A stretch of 5,204 nt of DNA. It comes from Planctomycetota bacterium. GTDB lineage: Bacteria > Planctomycetota > Phycisphaerae > UBA1845. The stretch covers positions 1 to 5,204 of the forward strand of contig JAJRSP010000053.1 of the NCBI GenBank assembly GCA_024278775.1, in the 5' to 3' direction. Below are positions 1-5,081 of this stretch, piece by piece. The position numbers and the translations under genes were made by a program. The notes under the pieces were generated by a model. The model searched no databases. It was given only the letters and a program-made list of their open reading frames with translations, and had not been told where the DNA came from. Position 1 is the stretch's first letter. Each line of letters opens with the position of its first letter.

Positions 1-55
1 CTACATCACCGGGCAAAACCTTCGGGTCGACGGTGGCATCACGAAATCGGTCTGA
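1..55 (+). CDS. C-terminal end of a short-chain dehydrogenase/reductase (FabG-like), 5' part outside the window
   Basis: The reading frame enters the window at base 2 (first complete codon) and ends at TGA 53-55. The 17 visible residues are YITGQNLRVDGGITKSV. The pattern ITGQ-x-L-x-VDGG followed by a short tail is the well-known C-terminal signature of classical short-chain dehydrogenases/reductases, especially 3-oxoacyl-ACP reductase (FabG) and close relatives. There this segment closes the substrate pocket next to the NAD(P)-binding Rossmann fold. The catalytic Tyr-x-x-x-Lys and the nucleotide-binding glycines lie upstream and cannot be checked, so substrate and pathway are open. The gene is the only convincing plus-strand coding sequence here and points toward the minus-strand tRNA-Arg gene. 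No strong intrinsic terminator follows the stop codon. The family assignment is fairly safe from the motif. FabG versus another SDR cannot be decided. Confidence 0.8.
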   Translation, partial: YITGQNLRVDGGITKSV

Positions 56-378
56 TCCCGGCGTAAAAAGAAAACCAAGAGCCACCTACCTCCTGGGAAC
101 CTATTCCTCGGCCAAGAAGTGGGCACGATCGCGAAGCTACCCGATATGATGGGTGGTGGCCCCGAAGTGATGAGAGCTACGGGGACGATGGATACACACC
201 CGAAACACCACGAAGCGCTATCGCCCCAAACCCCGACACAACGAGCGCGAAACGGTGCAAACAGACGCGAAACCCCGCGACATGGAAAAGAAAAGTGCCA
301 TGAAGTGTCACCCAATAAAACCCTACGAAATAAGGGAAAATGCGAGACAGTGCGAAACCGTACTACAGAATACTGTAA
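56..378. other. Non-coding stretch between the SDR gene and tRNA-Arg
   Basis: No frame here shows a recognisable protein. Small imperfect structures are visible, such as CCCCG 160-164 paired with CGGGG 180-184, and ACCC/GGGT around 139-153. None is followed by a T-tract, so none is a convincing terminator for the SDR gene. The plus strand is purine-rich, and the hexamer CGAAAC recurs at 201-206, 248-253, 268-273 and 353-358 without regular spacing. Its right end forms the 3' trailer of the minus-strand tRNA. Confidence 0.5.
364..377 (-). terminator. Small hairpin just 3' of tRNA-Arg (weak terminator or trailer structure)
   Basis: TACAG (364-368) and CTGTA (373-377) form a perfect 5-bp stem with a 4-nt loop, beginning one base after the tRNA discriminator on the minus strand. 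No U-run follows directly. The first T-rich stretch on the minus strand lies about 25-45 bases further on. It could therefore be a processing-site hairpin rather than a true intrinsic terminator. Confidence 0.25.
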
Positions 379-452
379 CGCGCCGGGCGGGACTCGAACC
401 CACGACCGCCGGATTAGAAATCCGGTGCTCTGTCCAGCTGAGCTACCAGCGC
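379..452 (-). tRNA. tRNA-Arg, anticodon TCT (UCU)
   Basis: The minus strand folds into a full 74-nt cloverleaf. The acceptor stem is GCGCTGG/CCGGCGC with one T-G wobble. The D-arm is GCTC/GAGC with a 9-nt loop containing GG. The anticodon stem is CCGGA/TCCGG around the loop TTTCTAA, giving anticodon TCT for AGA/AGG codons, with U33 and A37 as expected. The variable loop is 5 nt. The T-arm is GTGGG/CCCGC (one T-G pair) with the canonical loop TTCGAGT. The discriminator base is G and is followed by TTA, so the 3' CCA is not encoded and must be added by tRNA nucleotidyltransferase. The A/T-rich run near 466-480 could belong to its promoter, but no clear -35/-10 pair can be named. Confidence 0.97.
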
Positions 453-560
453 TGCGTCACGTGTACAAACAAAAATATCTCCGGCCAACAAACCACCGGC
501 TCGCATGGAGCCACCGTCCATCGCGTACCGCCAACCAGCCTTCGGGCCGAAACCGGACGC

Positions 561-599
561 GTCACGGCGCGATATTGTACGCGGGCGAGAAGCCGTGAC
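561..599. repeat. 8-bp perfect inverted repeat with 23-nt spacer
   Basis: GTCACGGC at 561-568 is the exact reverse complement of GCCGTGAC at 592-599. Inside the spacer, GCG and CGC flank an A/T-rich centre (ATATTGTA), so a second small stem is possible. There is no T-tract on either side. The role is unknown: it could be a structured 3' region of the phosphohydrolase transcript, a protein-binding site, or chance. Confidence 0.35.
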
Positions 600-649
600 C
601 AGCACCCCGCGGTGCGAGCCTACCACCGTATGCGAGACACTTGAGCCGG

Positions 650-720
650 GCGCCCCATTCTTCGCCCCCAGGCGAAGGGTGGGGGACGGATGATGCATGA
701 GAACACGTGAAGTCCCCCAC
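650..720. repeat. Hairpin repeat, copy 1, with second inverted repeat
   Basis: The arms 653-666 and 671-684 form a 14-bp stem closed by the loop CCCA (667-670). Twelve pairs are Watson-Crick and two adjacent pairs are T-G, when read on the plus strand. The stem tip is CGCC/GGCG. Overlapping the outer arm, GTGGGGGAC (679-687) is an exact inverted repeat of GTCCCCCAC (712-720). The second arm looks like the stump of a second, oppositely oriented hairpin as seen intact at 4915-5052. The element lies about 110 bp beyond the stop codon of the phosphohydrolase gene, so it may be part of that gene's 3' untranslated region. Confidence 0.8.
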
Positions 721-792
721 GCTTGATTCCAGGCCGCCAAATTGGTCATGCCCCCCTACCACGTGGACCGCCCTACCCTCAGTTCGGTAGTG

Positions 793-2196
793 TCAAGGCA
801 CTCGCGGGGTTCCGCGCATGTCCGTCGGCACCTCCATGCCGAGCTGCGTGAGTATGCTCGGGGCGACGTCATACAACGTCGGACCGTCAACCCGGCCACG
901 GGCCGGTAGCGACGGATGCGAGCAAACATACATGCCCTGCTGCGCGTGGTTGGCATCATCCGGACCGGTGTCATTCTCAAACGTATACACACTGTCCGAT
1001 CCAATCAGCCCCACCGACCGCCAACGAAGCTCGCCGAAGATCACAATCAGGTCCGGTGCGATCCGGTTCACCGTCTTATAGATTTTCTCAGGCCTGTAGC
1101 ACTTGTTACCCATGAGTACGCCGTTGTGATCCACAGCCGCTTCGATCTTCGCGGCGAGTGCATCACGAAAAGATTCGTACTCGGCCTGCGAGACCTGCCC
1201 GTTCGGCTCACGACCCTCGACGTTGATAAAGAGTCGGCCATAGTACCCCCCCTCGCCCCAGGCCGTCGTCTTGGACCAGTCCACATCCGTTACGCTAAAC
1301 TTCTGCTTGGGCTGTACGGGCTCTTTGAAGCTCAAGAACCCCTCGTTGATGAGCCATTGATTGAACAGGAATCCGCCGACCATGCTTTTCGCGCCGTGAT
1401 CGGAGACAATCCAGACGGCCGTCTTGTCGAGGTCCATGCACTCCAGCGTCTGGCCAATCTCGTTGTCGATGTACTTGTAATACTCAAAGATCGAATCTTT
1501 GAACTCGTTGCCCGGCACATGCGAGTGATGCGTTTCGTCCATACAACTCCAGAAACCGTGATGGATGCGGTCAGTGCCCATCTCCACCATGAAGAACATG
1601 TCCCACGGTTTTTGATTGAGAAGATACCGCACGGTCTTGAAACGACGCTTGGTCATCTCGTAAATCTGCCCGAGCAACTCCGCCTTCTTGTCCGTGCGGA
1701 AGCCGGGCGTATCAACCATATACTCCCCGACCAGCTTGTTGATCTCCACATGAAGCCCCGGTGGCGAGGTCCACGTGATGTTGGGGTCACGTGTATTCGG
1801 CGTGAGGAAGCTCGTGATCAGACAGCCCTTAACCTGCTTGGTGATTGGAAACGTGCCAGGCACACCCACCACGATCGAATCCTTACCGGCCGCCCCGAGT
1901 ATATCCCACAGGCGAGGTTCCTTGACGGCCAACGACGTCGCGATCATCAGCTTGTCGTACGAACGATCACCGCGATTCCGGAAGCCGTAAATGCCCAACG
2001 TACCGGGATCCTTGCTGGACGTCATGCAGCTCCAGGCCGGCACGGTAATCGGTGGAATGCTGCTAGTAAGTTCGCCGAATGTGCCCCGGTCCATCAACCG
2101 CTTGATGTTCGGCAAGTGATCCACCCACTGTTCAAAAACCAGCGACGGCTCGCAGCAGTCCAGCCCGATCACGGCTACTTTCTCAATATCACTCAC
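793..2196 (-). CDS. Alkaline-phosphatase-superfamily phosphohydrolase / nucleotide pyrophosphatase-like protein
   Basis: This 467-residue protein has the complete two-metal site of the alkaline phosphatase superfamily (predicted phosphohydrolase/phosphomutase, type I phosphodiesterase group). The metal ligand D13 sits in VIGLDCCEP, and the likely nucleophile T51 in PPITVPAW. D209 and H213 lie in GTDRIHH with the usual +4 spacing, D266-H267 in VSDHGA, and H417 in NHAQQGMY. There is no sulfatase Cys/Ser-x-Pro-x-Arg motif, so this is not a formylglycine sulfatase. No signal peptide or membrane segment is visible, so a cytoplasmic location is inferred. The GTG start at 2196 is well supported: an in-frame TGA lies at 2203-2205, the metal ligand is at residue 13, and AAGGG (2206-2210) is 9 nt upstream. 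It is the last gene of the sat-nrnA-like cluster, 90 bp after the second. Substrate unknown: phosphodiesters, nucleotides or phosphosugars are all possible. Family sure, function open. Confidence 0.93.
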   Translation of the reverse strand: MSDIEKVAVIGLDCCEPSLVFEQWVDHLPNIKRLMDRGTFGELTSSIPPITVPAWSCMTSSKDPGTLGIYGFRNRGDRSYDKLMIATSLAVKEPRLWDILGAAGKDSIVVGVPGTFPITKQVKGCLITSFLTPNTRDPNITWTSPPGLHVEINKLVGEYMVDTPGFRTDKKAELLGQIYEMTKRRFKTVRYLLNQKPWDMFFMVEMGTDRIHHGFWSCMDETHHSHVPGNEFKDSIFEYYKYIDNEIGQTLECMDLDKTAVWIVSDHGAKSMVGGFLFNQWLINEGFLSFKEPVQPKQKFSVTDVDWSKTTAWGEGGYYGRLFINVEGREPNGQVSQAEYESFRDALAAKIEAAVDHNGVLMGNKCYRPEKIYKTVNRIAPDLIVIFGELRWRSVGLIGSDSVYTFENDTGPDDANHAQQGMYVCSHPSLPARGRVDGPTLYDVAPSILTQLGMEVPTDMRGTPRVP

Positions 2197-2286
2197 GATA
2201 CTTCACCCTTCATCACTTAAGACCTTCAGCCACGCGCGGGAGGCACGCTTCCCAATCAGCGGATCGCGCGATGGAGCCTCCCCTCC
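2197..2286. other. Gap between the DHH gene and the phosphohydrolase gene
   Basis: This 90-bp spacer contains a 7-bp inverted repeat, GGGAGGC (2238-2244) and GCCTCCC (2276-2282), with a 31-nt loop, and the short palindrome ATCGCGCGAT (2263-2272) within it. Neither is followed by a T-run, so transcription probably continues through. Its left end carries the ribosome binding site of the GTG-started gene. Confidence 0.3.
2206..2210 (-). promoter_or_regulatory. Ribosome binding site deciding the GTG start
   Basis: On the minus strand AAGGG lies 9 nt before GTG 2196-2194. Because the frame is closed by TGA at 2203-2205 and the first metal ligand is residue 13, this GTG is the only reasonable start. 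Confidence 0.6.
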
Positions 2287-3366
2287 CTACGGGGATTCTG
2301 AGGCCGGTGGCTCGTCGAGCGGGAACTTCTTCAGGTGGGCCTCGGCCACGGGCAGTACCCGCCGCATCGCCTCCTCGACGTCACCCTCCAAGACCGCACC
2401 GGCCGCCTGGCTGTGACCACCGCCACCGAACTGGCCCGCCAACTCGACCACCGTGACCGCACCGGCTCCGCGAAAGTTCATCCGGGTCTTGCCTTCGTTA
2501 CCCTCGGTGAACAAGATCGCCAACCGAACGCCGTCGAGCGAGCGCGGCACGTTGATCTGCTCATCAATGTCTGCGGCCGAGCAGCCGGCAGTTCGTATCT
2601 CATCGTAGCTGGCCGAGCTATAGGCCAGATGACCGTTGACCGCCGTGCGTGTGTTGGCGTAAATCACGCGAAGCAAGTTGAATTCGCTCGGCGACTGACT
2701 TCGGCAGAGCCGCTCTCCCAAATGACCGATGTCCGCACCGGCTGCGGTGAGCGCGGCCGCCGCTTGGAATGCCGTGGCTCCGGTGGTGGGCAGAGAAAAG
2801 CCGATCGTGTCCGTGAGGATTCCTGCCACGAGAAGCGAGGCGATTCGCACATCAATCGGGTACTGCTGAGCGGCCAGTAGAAAATAGATCAACTCGCAAG
2901 TGCTGCACGCATCCGCAACCACCCAATTCACGTCCCCCAAAAGTGTGTTCGTTTCGTGGTGGTCAATGTTGACCACCGGACGCCCCGCAGACCAATCCTT
3001 CCCCTTGAGCACAGCCCCCACATTGCACCGCGTTTTCTTGGCCGTGTCGACAATCACGAACCCATCCGCCGCAGCAAAATCTTTTTCACCGGCGATCGGT
3101 GGCGTGGGGCCGCCTTCCACCAGAAATCGTAACCGCTGCGAAAGCGATCCCTCGGGAAGAGAGATCATGGGCACGCAGTTGGGCGATGTGATCGCCAGCG
3201 CTAGACCGATCATCGAACCCAGCGCGTCCGCATCAGGCACGACATGGCTTATCACGATGGGCCGCTGCATCGCGCGAATCGCGTCGATCACTTCAACCGG
3301 AACTTCTCGTCCGTCGGGCACGAAGACTTTCTCCTGGATGATCGTCATGGGTACGCCCGTCTCCAT
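2287..3366 (-). CDS. nrnA: DHH/DHHA1 phosphoesterase, NrnA-like (oligoribonuclease / pAp phosphatase)
   Basis: This 359-residue protein has all hallmarks of the NrnA branch of DHH phosphoesterases. H41 and D45-x-D47 lie in HVVPDADALGS. D107 is in VIVDTA, the DHH triad D135-H136-H137 in NIDHHETN, and D186 in GILTDTIGF. These form the two-manganese site. The C-terminal DHHA1 domain shows the substrate-binding glycine loop GGGGHSQAAG (314-323) after RMNFRG (295-300). Known family members degrade 2-5-nt RNA fragments (nanoRNA) and, in many cases, dephosphorylate 3'-phosphoadenosine 5'-phosphate to AMP. The length is slightly above the usual 310-340, with extra residues at both ends. Start choice: ATG 3366 has no clear ribosome binding site, whereas ATG 3348 (Met7) has GGAG at 3361-3364, 12 nt upstream. 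Either is possible. It lies 94 bp after sat, which suits a pAp-removing role, but RNA turnover or a cyclic dinucleotide-related substrate cannot be excluded. Confidence 0.9.
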   Translation of the reverse strand: METGVPMTIIQEKVFVPDGREVPVEVIDAIRAMQRPIVISHVVPDADALGSMIGLALAITSPNCVPMISLPEGSLSQRLRFLVEGGPTPPIAGEKDFAAADGFVIVDTAKKTRCNVGAVLKGKDWSAGRPVVNIDHHETNTLLGDVNWVVADACSTCELIYFLLAAQQYPIDVRIASLLVAGILTDTIGFSLPTTGATAFQAAAALTAAGADIGHLGERLCRSQSPSEFNLLRVIYANTRTAVNGHLAYSSASYDEIRTAGCSAADIDEQINVPRSLDGVRLAILFTEGNEGKTRMNFRGAGAVTVVELAGQFGGGGHSQAAGAVLEGDVEEAMRRVLPVAEAHLKKFPLDEPPASESP

Positions 3367-3460
3367 ACCCGCGTCGCAGGGACCACGGACTCCGCTGGGG
3401 CCTCTCTCCGCGAACGAAGCCTACGCCAGCACCATGCCACGTACGACGGCGCACCCGGTA
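3367..3460. other. Gap between sat and the DHH gene
   Basis: This 94-bp spacer shows no strong hairpin with a T-run, so I see no intrinsic terminator separating the two genes. No convincing internal promoter is visible either. Cotranscription is the simplest reading, but the spacing is larger than in a tightly coupled operon. Confidence 0.3.
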
Positions 3461-4606
3461 TTACCCCTTCATCGACTCGATCAGGATCTCCGCGACCTCT
3501 GGGCGGGTGAACTCCACCGGCGGACGCTCGCCGCGCTGGAGCATCTCTCGAACCTTCGTGCCGGAAAGGAAAATCTGATCACCCTCAATCTTAGGAAACG
3601 TCTTGCCGCTGACCATACCGCCGGCCTTTTTCGACCAGGCCGCATGCTCAAACCGAAGCGTGCTAATCTCCAGGGCACCACTGGGGAGTGTATCGAAGAT
3701 CTGCTGTGCGTCATAGGTGCCGTAGTAGGTCCCCACCCCGGCGTGATCCCGCCCGATGATGATGTGGCTACATCCGTAGTTCTGACGAAGAATCGCGTGC
3801 ATAATCGCCTCGCGCGGGCCGGCATAGCGCATGGCGGCCGGCAGCACCGAGAGCATCGTATGGTCCGGGTGGTAATAGTTCTCGATCAGCACCTCATAGC
3901 ACTTCATGCGGACCTCGCCCGGAATATCGCCGTCCTTGGTGGCCCCCATCAGCGGATGAATCAGCAGGCCATCCGTGATCTCTTGAGCGCACTTGGTCAG
4001 GTATTCGTGAGCCCGGTGGATCGGGTTTCGCGTCTGGAACGCCGACACCGTCTTCCAACCGCGTTTTTCAAACTCGGCGCGGGTTTGGGCCGGTGTCAGA
4101 CGGTGCTCGACAAAGAGCGGATCATGACGCGGCGTCACCACGTCGATCTTTCCCGCCAGGCACACATCCCCGGACTCCATCATCATCTTCACGCCCGGAT
4201 GGGCCAGGTCTTCCGTGCCGAACGCCTTGGCGGCCTGCTTTTTCTTATCCGGTGTGAACTTACCGCCGACAGTGAGGTACCCCAGCAGCCGATCCTGATC
4301 GTCATTCAACTGAACGACTTCGCCCACGGTCACCTTGCCGGCCATCGTCTGATCGACCGTACAGGTGATCGGCAACGGCCAGACTGTACCGTCGGCCAGA
4401 GACAGGTTGTCGCAGACGCTATGGTAATCGGCCTCATTCATAAACCCTTCCAGCGGGCTCATGGCTCCAACGGCGATCATTTCCAGATCACATTGTTCCC
4501 ATGTGGAAAGTTTGACCGCTACGGACGGCGCGGTGCCATGAGCTGTGGCACCCGTACGATCGACGAGTTGGCCGCCAAGTGGAGAAATCAACGATGTCCC
4601 TGCCAT
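3461..4606 (-). CDS. sat: Sulfate adenylyltransferase (ATP sulfurylase), homo-oligomeric type
   Basis: This 381-residue cytoplasmic enzyme catalyses ATP + sulfate to adenosine 5'-phosphosulfate (APS) + pyrophosphate, the first step of sulfate activation. It can run in reverse in sulfur-oxidising metabolism. The family signatures are all present. QTRNPIHRAHE (191-201) carries the HxxH-type nucleotide-binding motif and the sulfate-contacting Gln-Thr-Arg. RYAGPREAIMHA spans 260-271, GRDHAGVGTYYG is at 285-296, and LSGTKVREML begins at 347. An N-terminal PUA-like domain (about 1-160) precedes the catalytic domain. There is no C-terminal APS-kinase domain, and the length is normal for stand-alone bacterial Sat. 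It is unrelated to the CysD/CysN type. ATG 4606 is supported by AAGAGGG (4614-4620), 7 nt upstream. It is the first gene of the apparent three-gene cluster and is preceded by a 475-bp intergenic region. Whether it serves assimilation or dissimilation cannot be told from this window. Confidence 0.97.
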   Translation of the reverse strand: MAGTSLISPLGGQLVDRTGATAHGTAPSVAVKLSTWEQCDLEMIAVGAMSPLEGFMNEADYHSVCDNLSLADGTVWPLPITCTVDQTMAGKVTVGEVVQLNDDQDRLLGYLTVGGKFTPDKKKQAAKAFGTEDLAHPGVKMMMESGDVCLAGKIDVVTPRHDPLFVEHRLTPAQTRAEFEKRGWKTVSAFQTRNPIHRAHEYLTKCAQEITDGLLIHPLMGATKDGDIPGEVRMKCYEVLIENYYHPDHTMLSVLPAAMRYAGPREAIMHAILRQNYGCSHIIIGRDHAGVGTYYGTYDAQQIFDTLPSGALEISTLRFEHAAWSKKAGGMVSGKTFPKIEGDQIFLSGTKVREMLQRGERPPVEFTRPEVAEILIESMKG

Positions 4607-4613
4607 GTAAATA

Positions 4614-4620
4614 CCCTCTT
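4614..4620 (-). promoter_or_regulatory. Ribosome binding site of sat
   Basis: AAGAGGG on the minus strand ends 7 nt before ATG 4606. It is the clearest Shine-Dalgarno-like sequence in the window and fixes the sat start. Confidence 0.7.
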
Positions 4621-4777
4621 TCGGTTCAACTGAAAAACTACGAACAAGTAGGTCGGCCCACCATGAGGCCAGCGGGAGCTAACAGACAATGCCGAGAGAC
4701 CCACAGCCACGCCCTTCGCGTCAACGCGGGGGCACGACTGCCGCGTCCGTTCGCTACTGTTCCCAAGAACGCACCCC

Positions 4778-4806
4778 AGCCTAGAGGCAAGGGACAGGAA
4801 CTTCAA
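4778..4806 (-). promoter_or_regulatory. Possible sigma-70-like promoter for sat
   Basis: On the minus strand TTGAAG (4801-4806) and TAGGCT (4778-4783) are separated by exactly 17 nt. The -35 matches four of six consensus bases and the -10 only three, so this is a weak candidate. If used, it would give a leader of about 165 nt. I found no better pair nearer to the start codon. Confidence 0.2.
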
Positions 4807-4921
4807 CCCCCCCCGTCACACCCGGCACCATGGCATCCGGTAAACCCCGGCGCATCGCCCATTCCGCTAGGTGTGCCCCATTCTTCGTGTCACCGCAGAA
4901 CAAGCCGCATACAAGCGGGTG

Positions 4922-4953
4922 CCCCATTCTTTGCCCCAAGGCAAAGGGTGGGG
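4922..4953 (+). repeat. Hairpin repeat, copy 2
   Basis: Arms 4922-4935 and 4940-4953 form a 14-bp stem with the loop CCAA (4936-4939). The tip is TGCC/GGCA where copy 1 has CGCC/GGCG: a C-G pair is replaced by T-A, a compensatory change. The two adjacent T-G wobbles of copy 1 are kept, which gives the repeat an orientation (plus). Confidence 0.85.
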
Positions 4954-5013
4954 AACGAAACGGAGACGGTAACGATTCGGGCAGCGAACGGAGTCTTGCA
5001 TACGAAGTCCGTC

Positions 5014-5045
5014 CCCCACCCTTCGGGAGTACCCGAAGAATGGGG
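5014..5045 (-). repeat. Hairpin repeat, copy 3 (opposite orientation)
   Basis: Arms 5014-5027 and 5032-5045 form a 14-bp stem with a 4-nt loop (5028-5031). Read on the minus strand, it has the same base and the same two T-G wobbles as the other copies, but the tip is CGGG/CCCG with loop TACT. It lies about 40 bp beyond the stop codon of the upstream minus-strand gene, and no T-run follows, so it is not a classical terminator. Confidence 0.85.
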
Positions 5046-5081
5046 CACCCGCCGCCAAAAAGAATGGCCACCCCCATTCCG

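Larger units (their letters stand above)
453..792. other. Non-coding stretch between tRNA-Arg and the phosphohydrolase gene
   Basis: No protein-coding signal is visible in this 340-bp stretch. From the tRNA side it contains a short A/T-rich run (about 466-480) that may serve the tRNA promoter. It then holds a perfect 8-bp inverted repeat (561-568/592-599) and the hairpin repeat copy with its second inverted repeat (650-720). Some short frames run through it, but they cross the repeat or the tRNA and show no family motif. Confidence 0.5.
4915..5052. repeat. Perfect 17-bp inverted repeat enclosing two opposed hairpins
   Basis: GCGGGTGCCCCATTCTT (4915-4931) is the exact reverse complement of 5036-5052. 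Each end is also the outer arm of its own hairpin, so the region can fold either as two separate hairpins or as one long stem enclosing about 100 nt. Confidence 0.9.
4607..5081. other. 475-bp intergenic region upstream of sat
   Basis: This stretch holds the sat leader (4607 to about 4800), a run of eight C at 4807-4814, and the composite repeat element (4858-5085). No reading frame within it shows a protein family. The frames that run through do so across the inverted repeats, and their translations consist of repeat-derived words. The sat promoter should lie here unless sat is cotranscribed with the gene ending at 5082. Confidence 0.6.

Noticed and set aside
1..315. Minus-strand open frame of 104 codons in the left intergenic region
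   Set aside because: It overlaps the SDR C-terminus in antisense, ends at the window edge, and has no recognisable motif.
119..598. Plus-strand open frame of 159 codons with a GGTRTHDRRIRNPVLCPAEL-like segment
   Set aside because: It runs antisense through the tRNA-Arg gene. That peptide is what the reverse strand of a bacterial tRNA encodes and is a well-known source of spurious hypothetical proteins.
255..644. Plus-strand open frame of 129 codons over the tRNA
   Set aside because: It also crosses the tRNA in antisense and shows no family motif or ribosome binding site.
793..2196. Sulfatase, suggested by the neighbouring sulfate-activation gene
   Set aside because: The Cys/Ser-x-Pro-x-Arg formylglycine motif is absent and the nucleophile position carries Thr in the PPITVPAW context, which fits phosphohydrolases.
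916..2220. Plus-strand open frame of 434 codons opposite the phosphohydrolase gene
   Set aside because: It is fully antisense to a gene with a complete conserved metal site. Its translation has no recognisable domain, and long antisense frames are common in GC-rich genes.
2900..4633. Plus-strand open frame of 577 codons opposite the DHH and sat genes
   Set aside because: Although the longest frame in the window, it spans two well-supported minus-strand genes and the gap between them and has no domain of its own. It is best explained as a codon-bias shadow.
5014..5045. Intrinsic terminator of the gene ending at 5082
   Set aside because: The stem is strong, but no T-run follows on the minus strand, and the same hairpin occurs elsewhere as a repeat. 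Repeat family is the better description, although a role in termination is not excluded.
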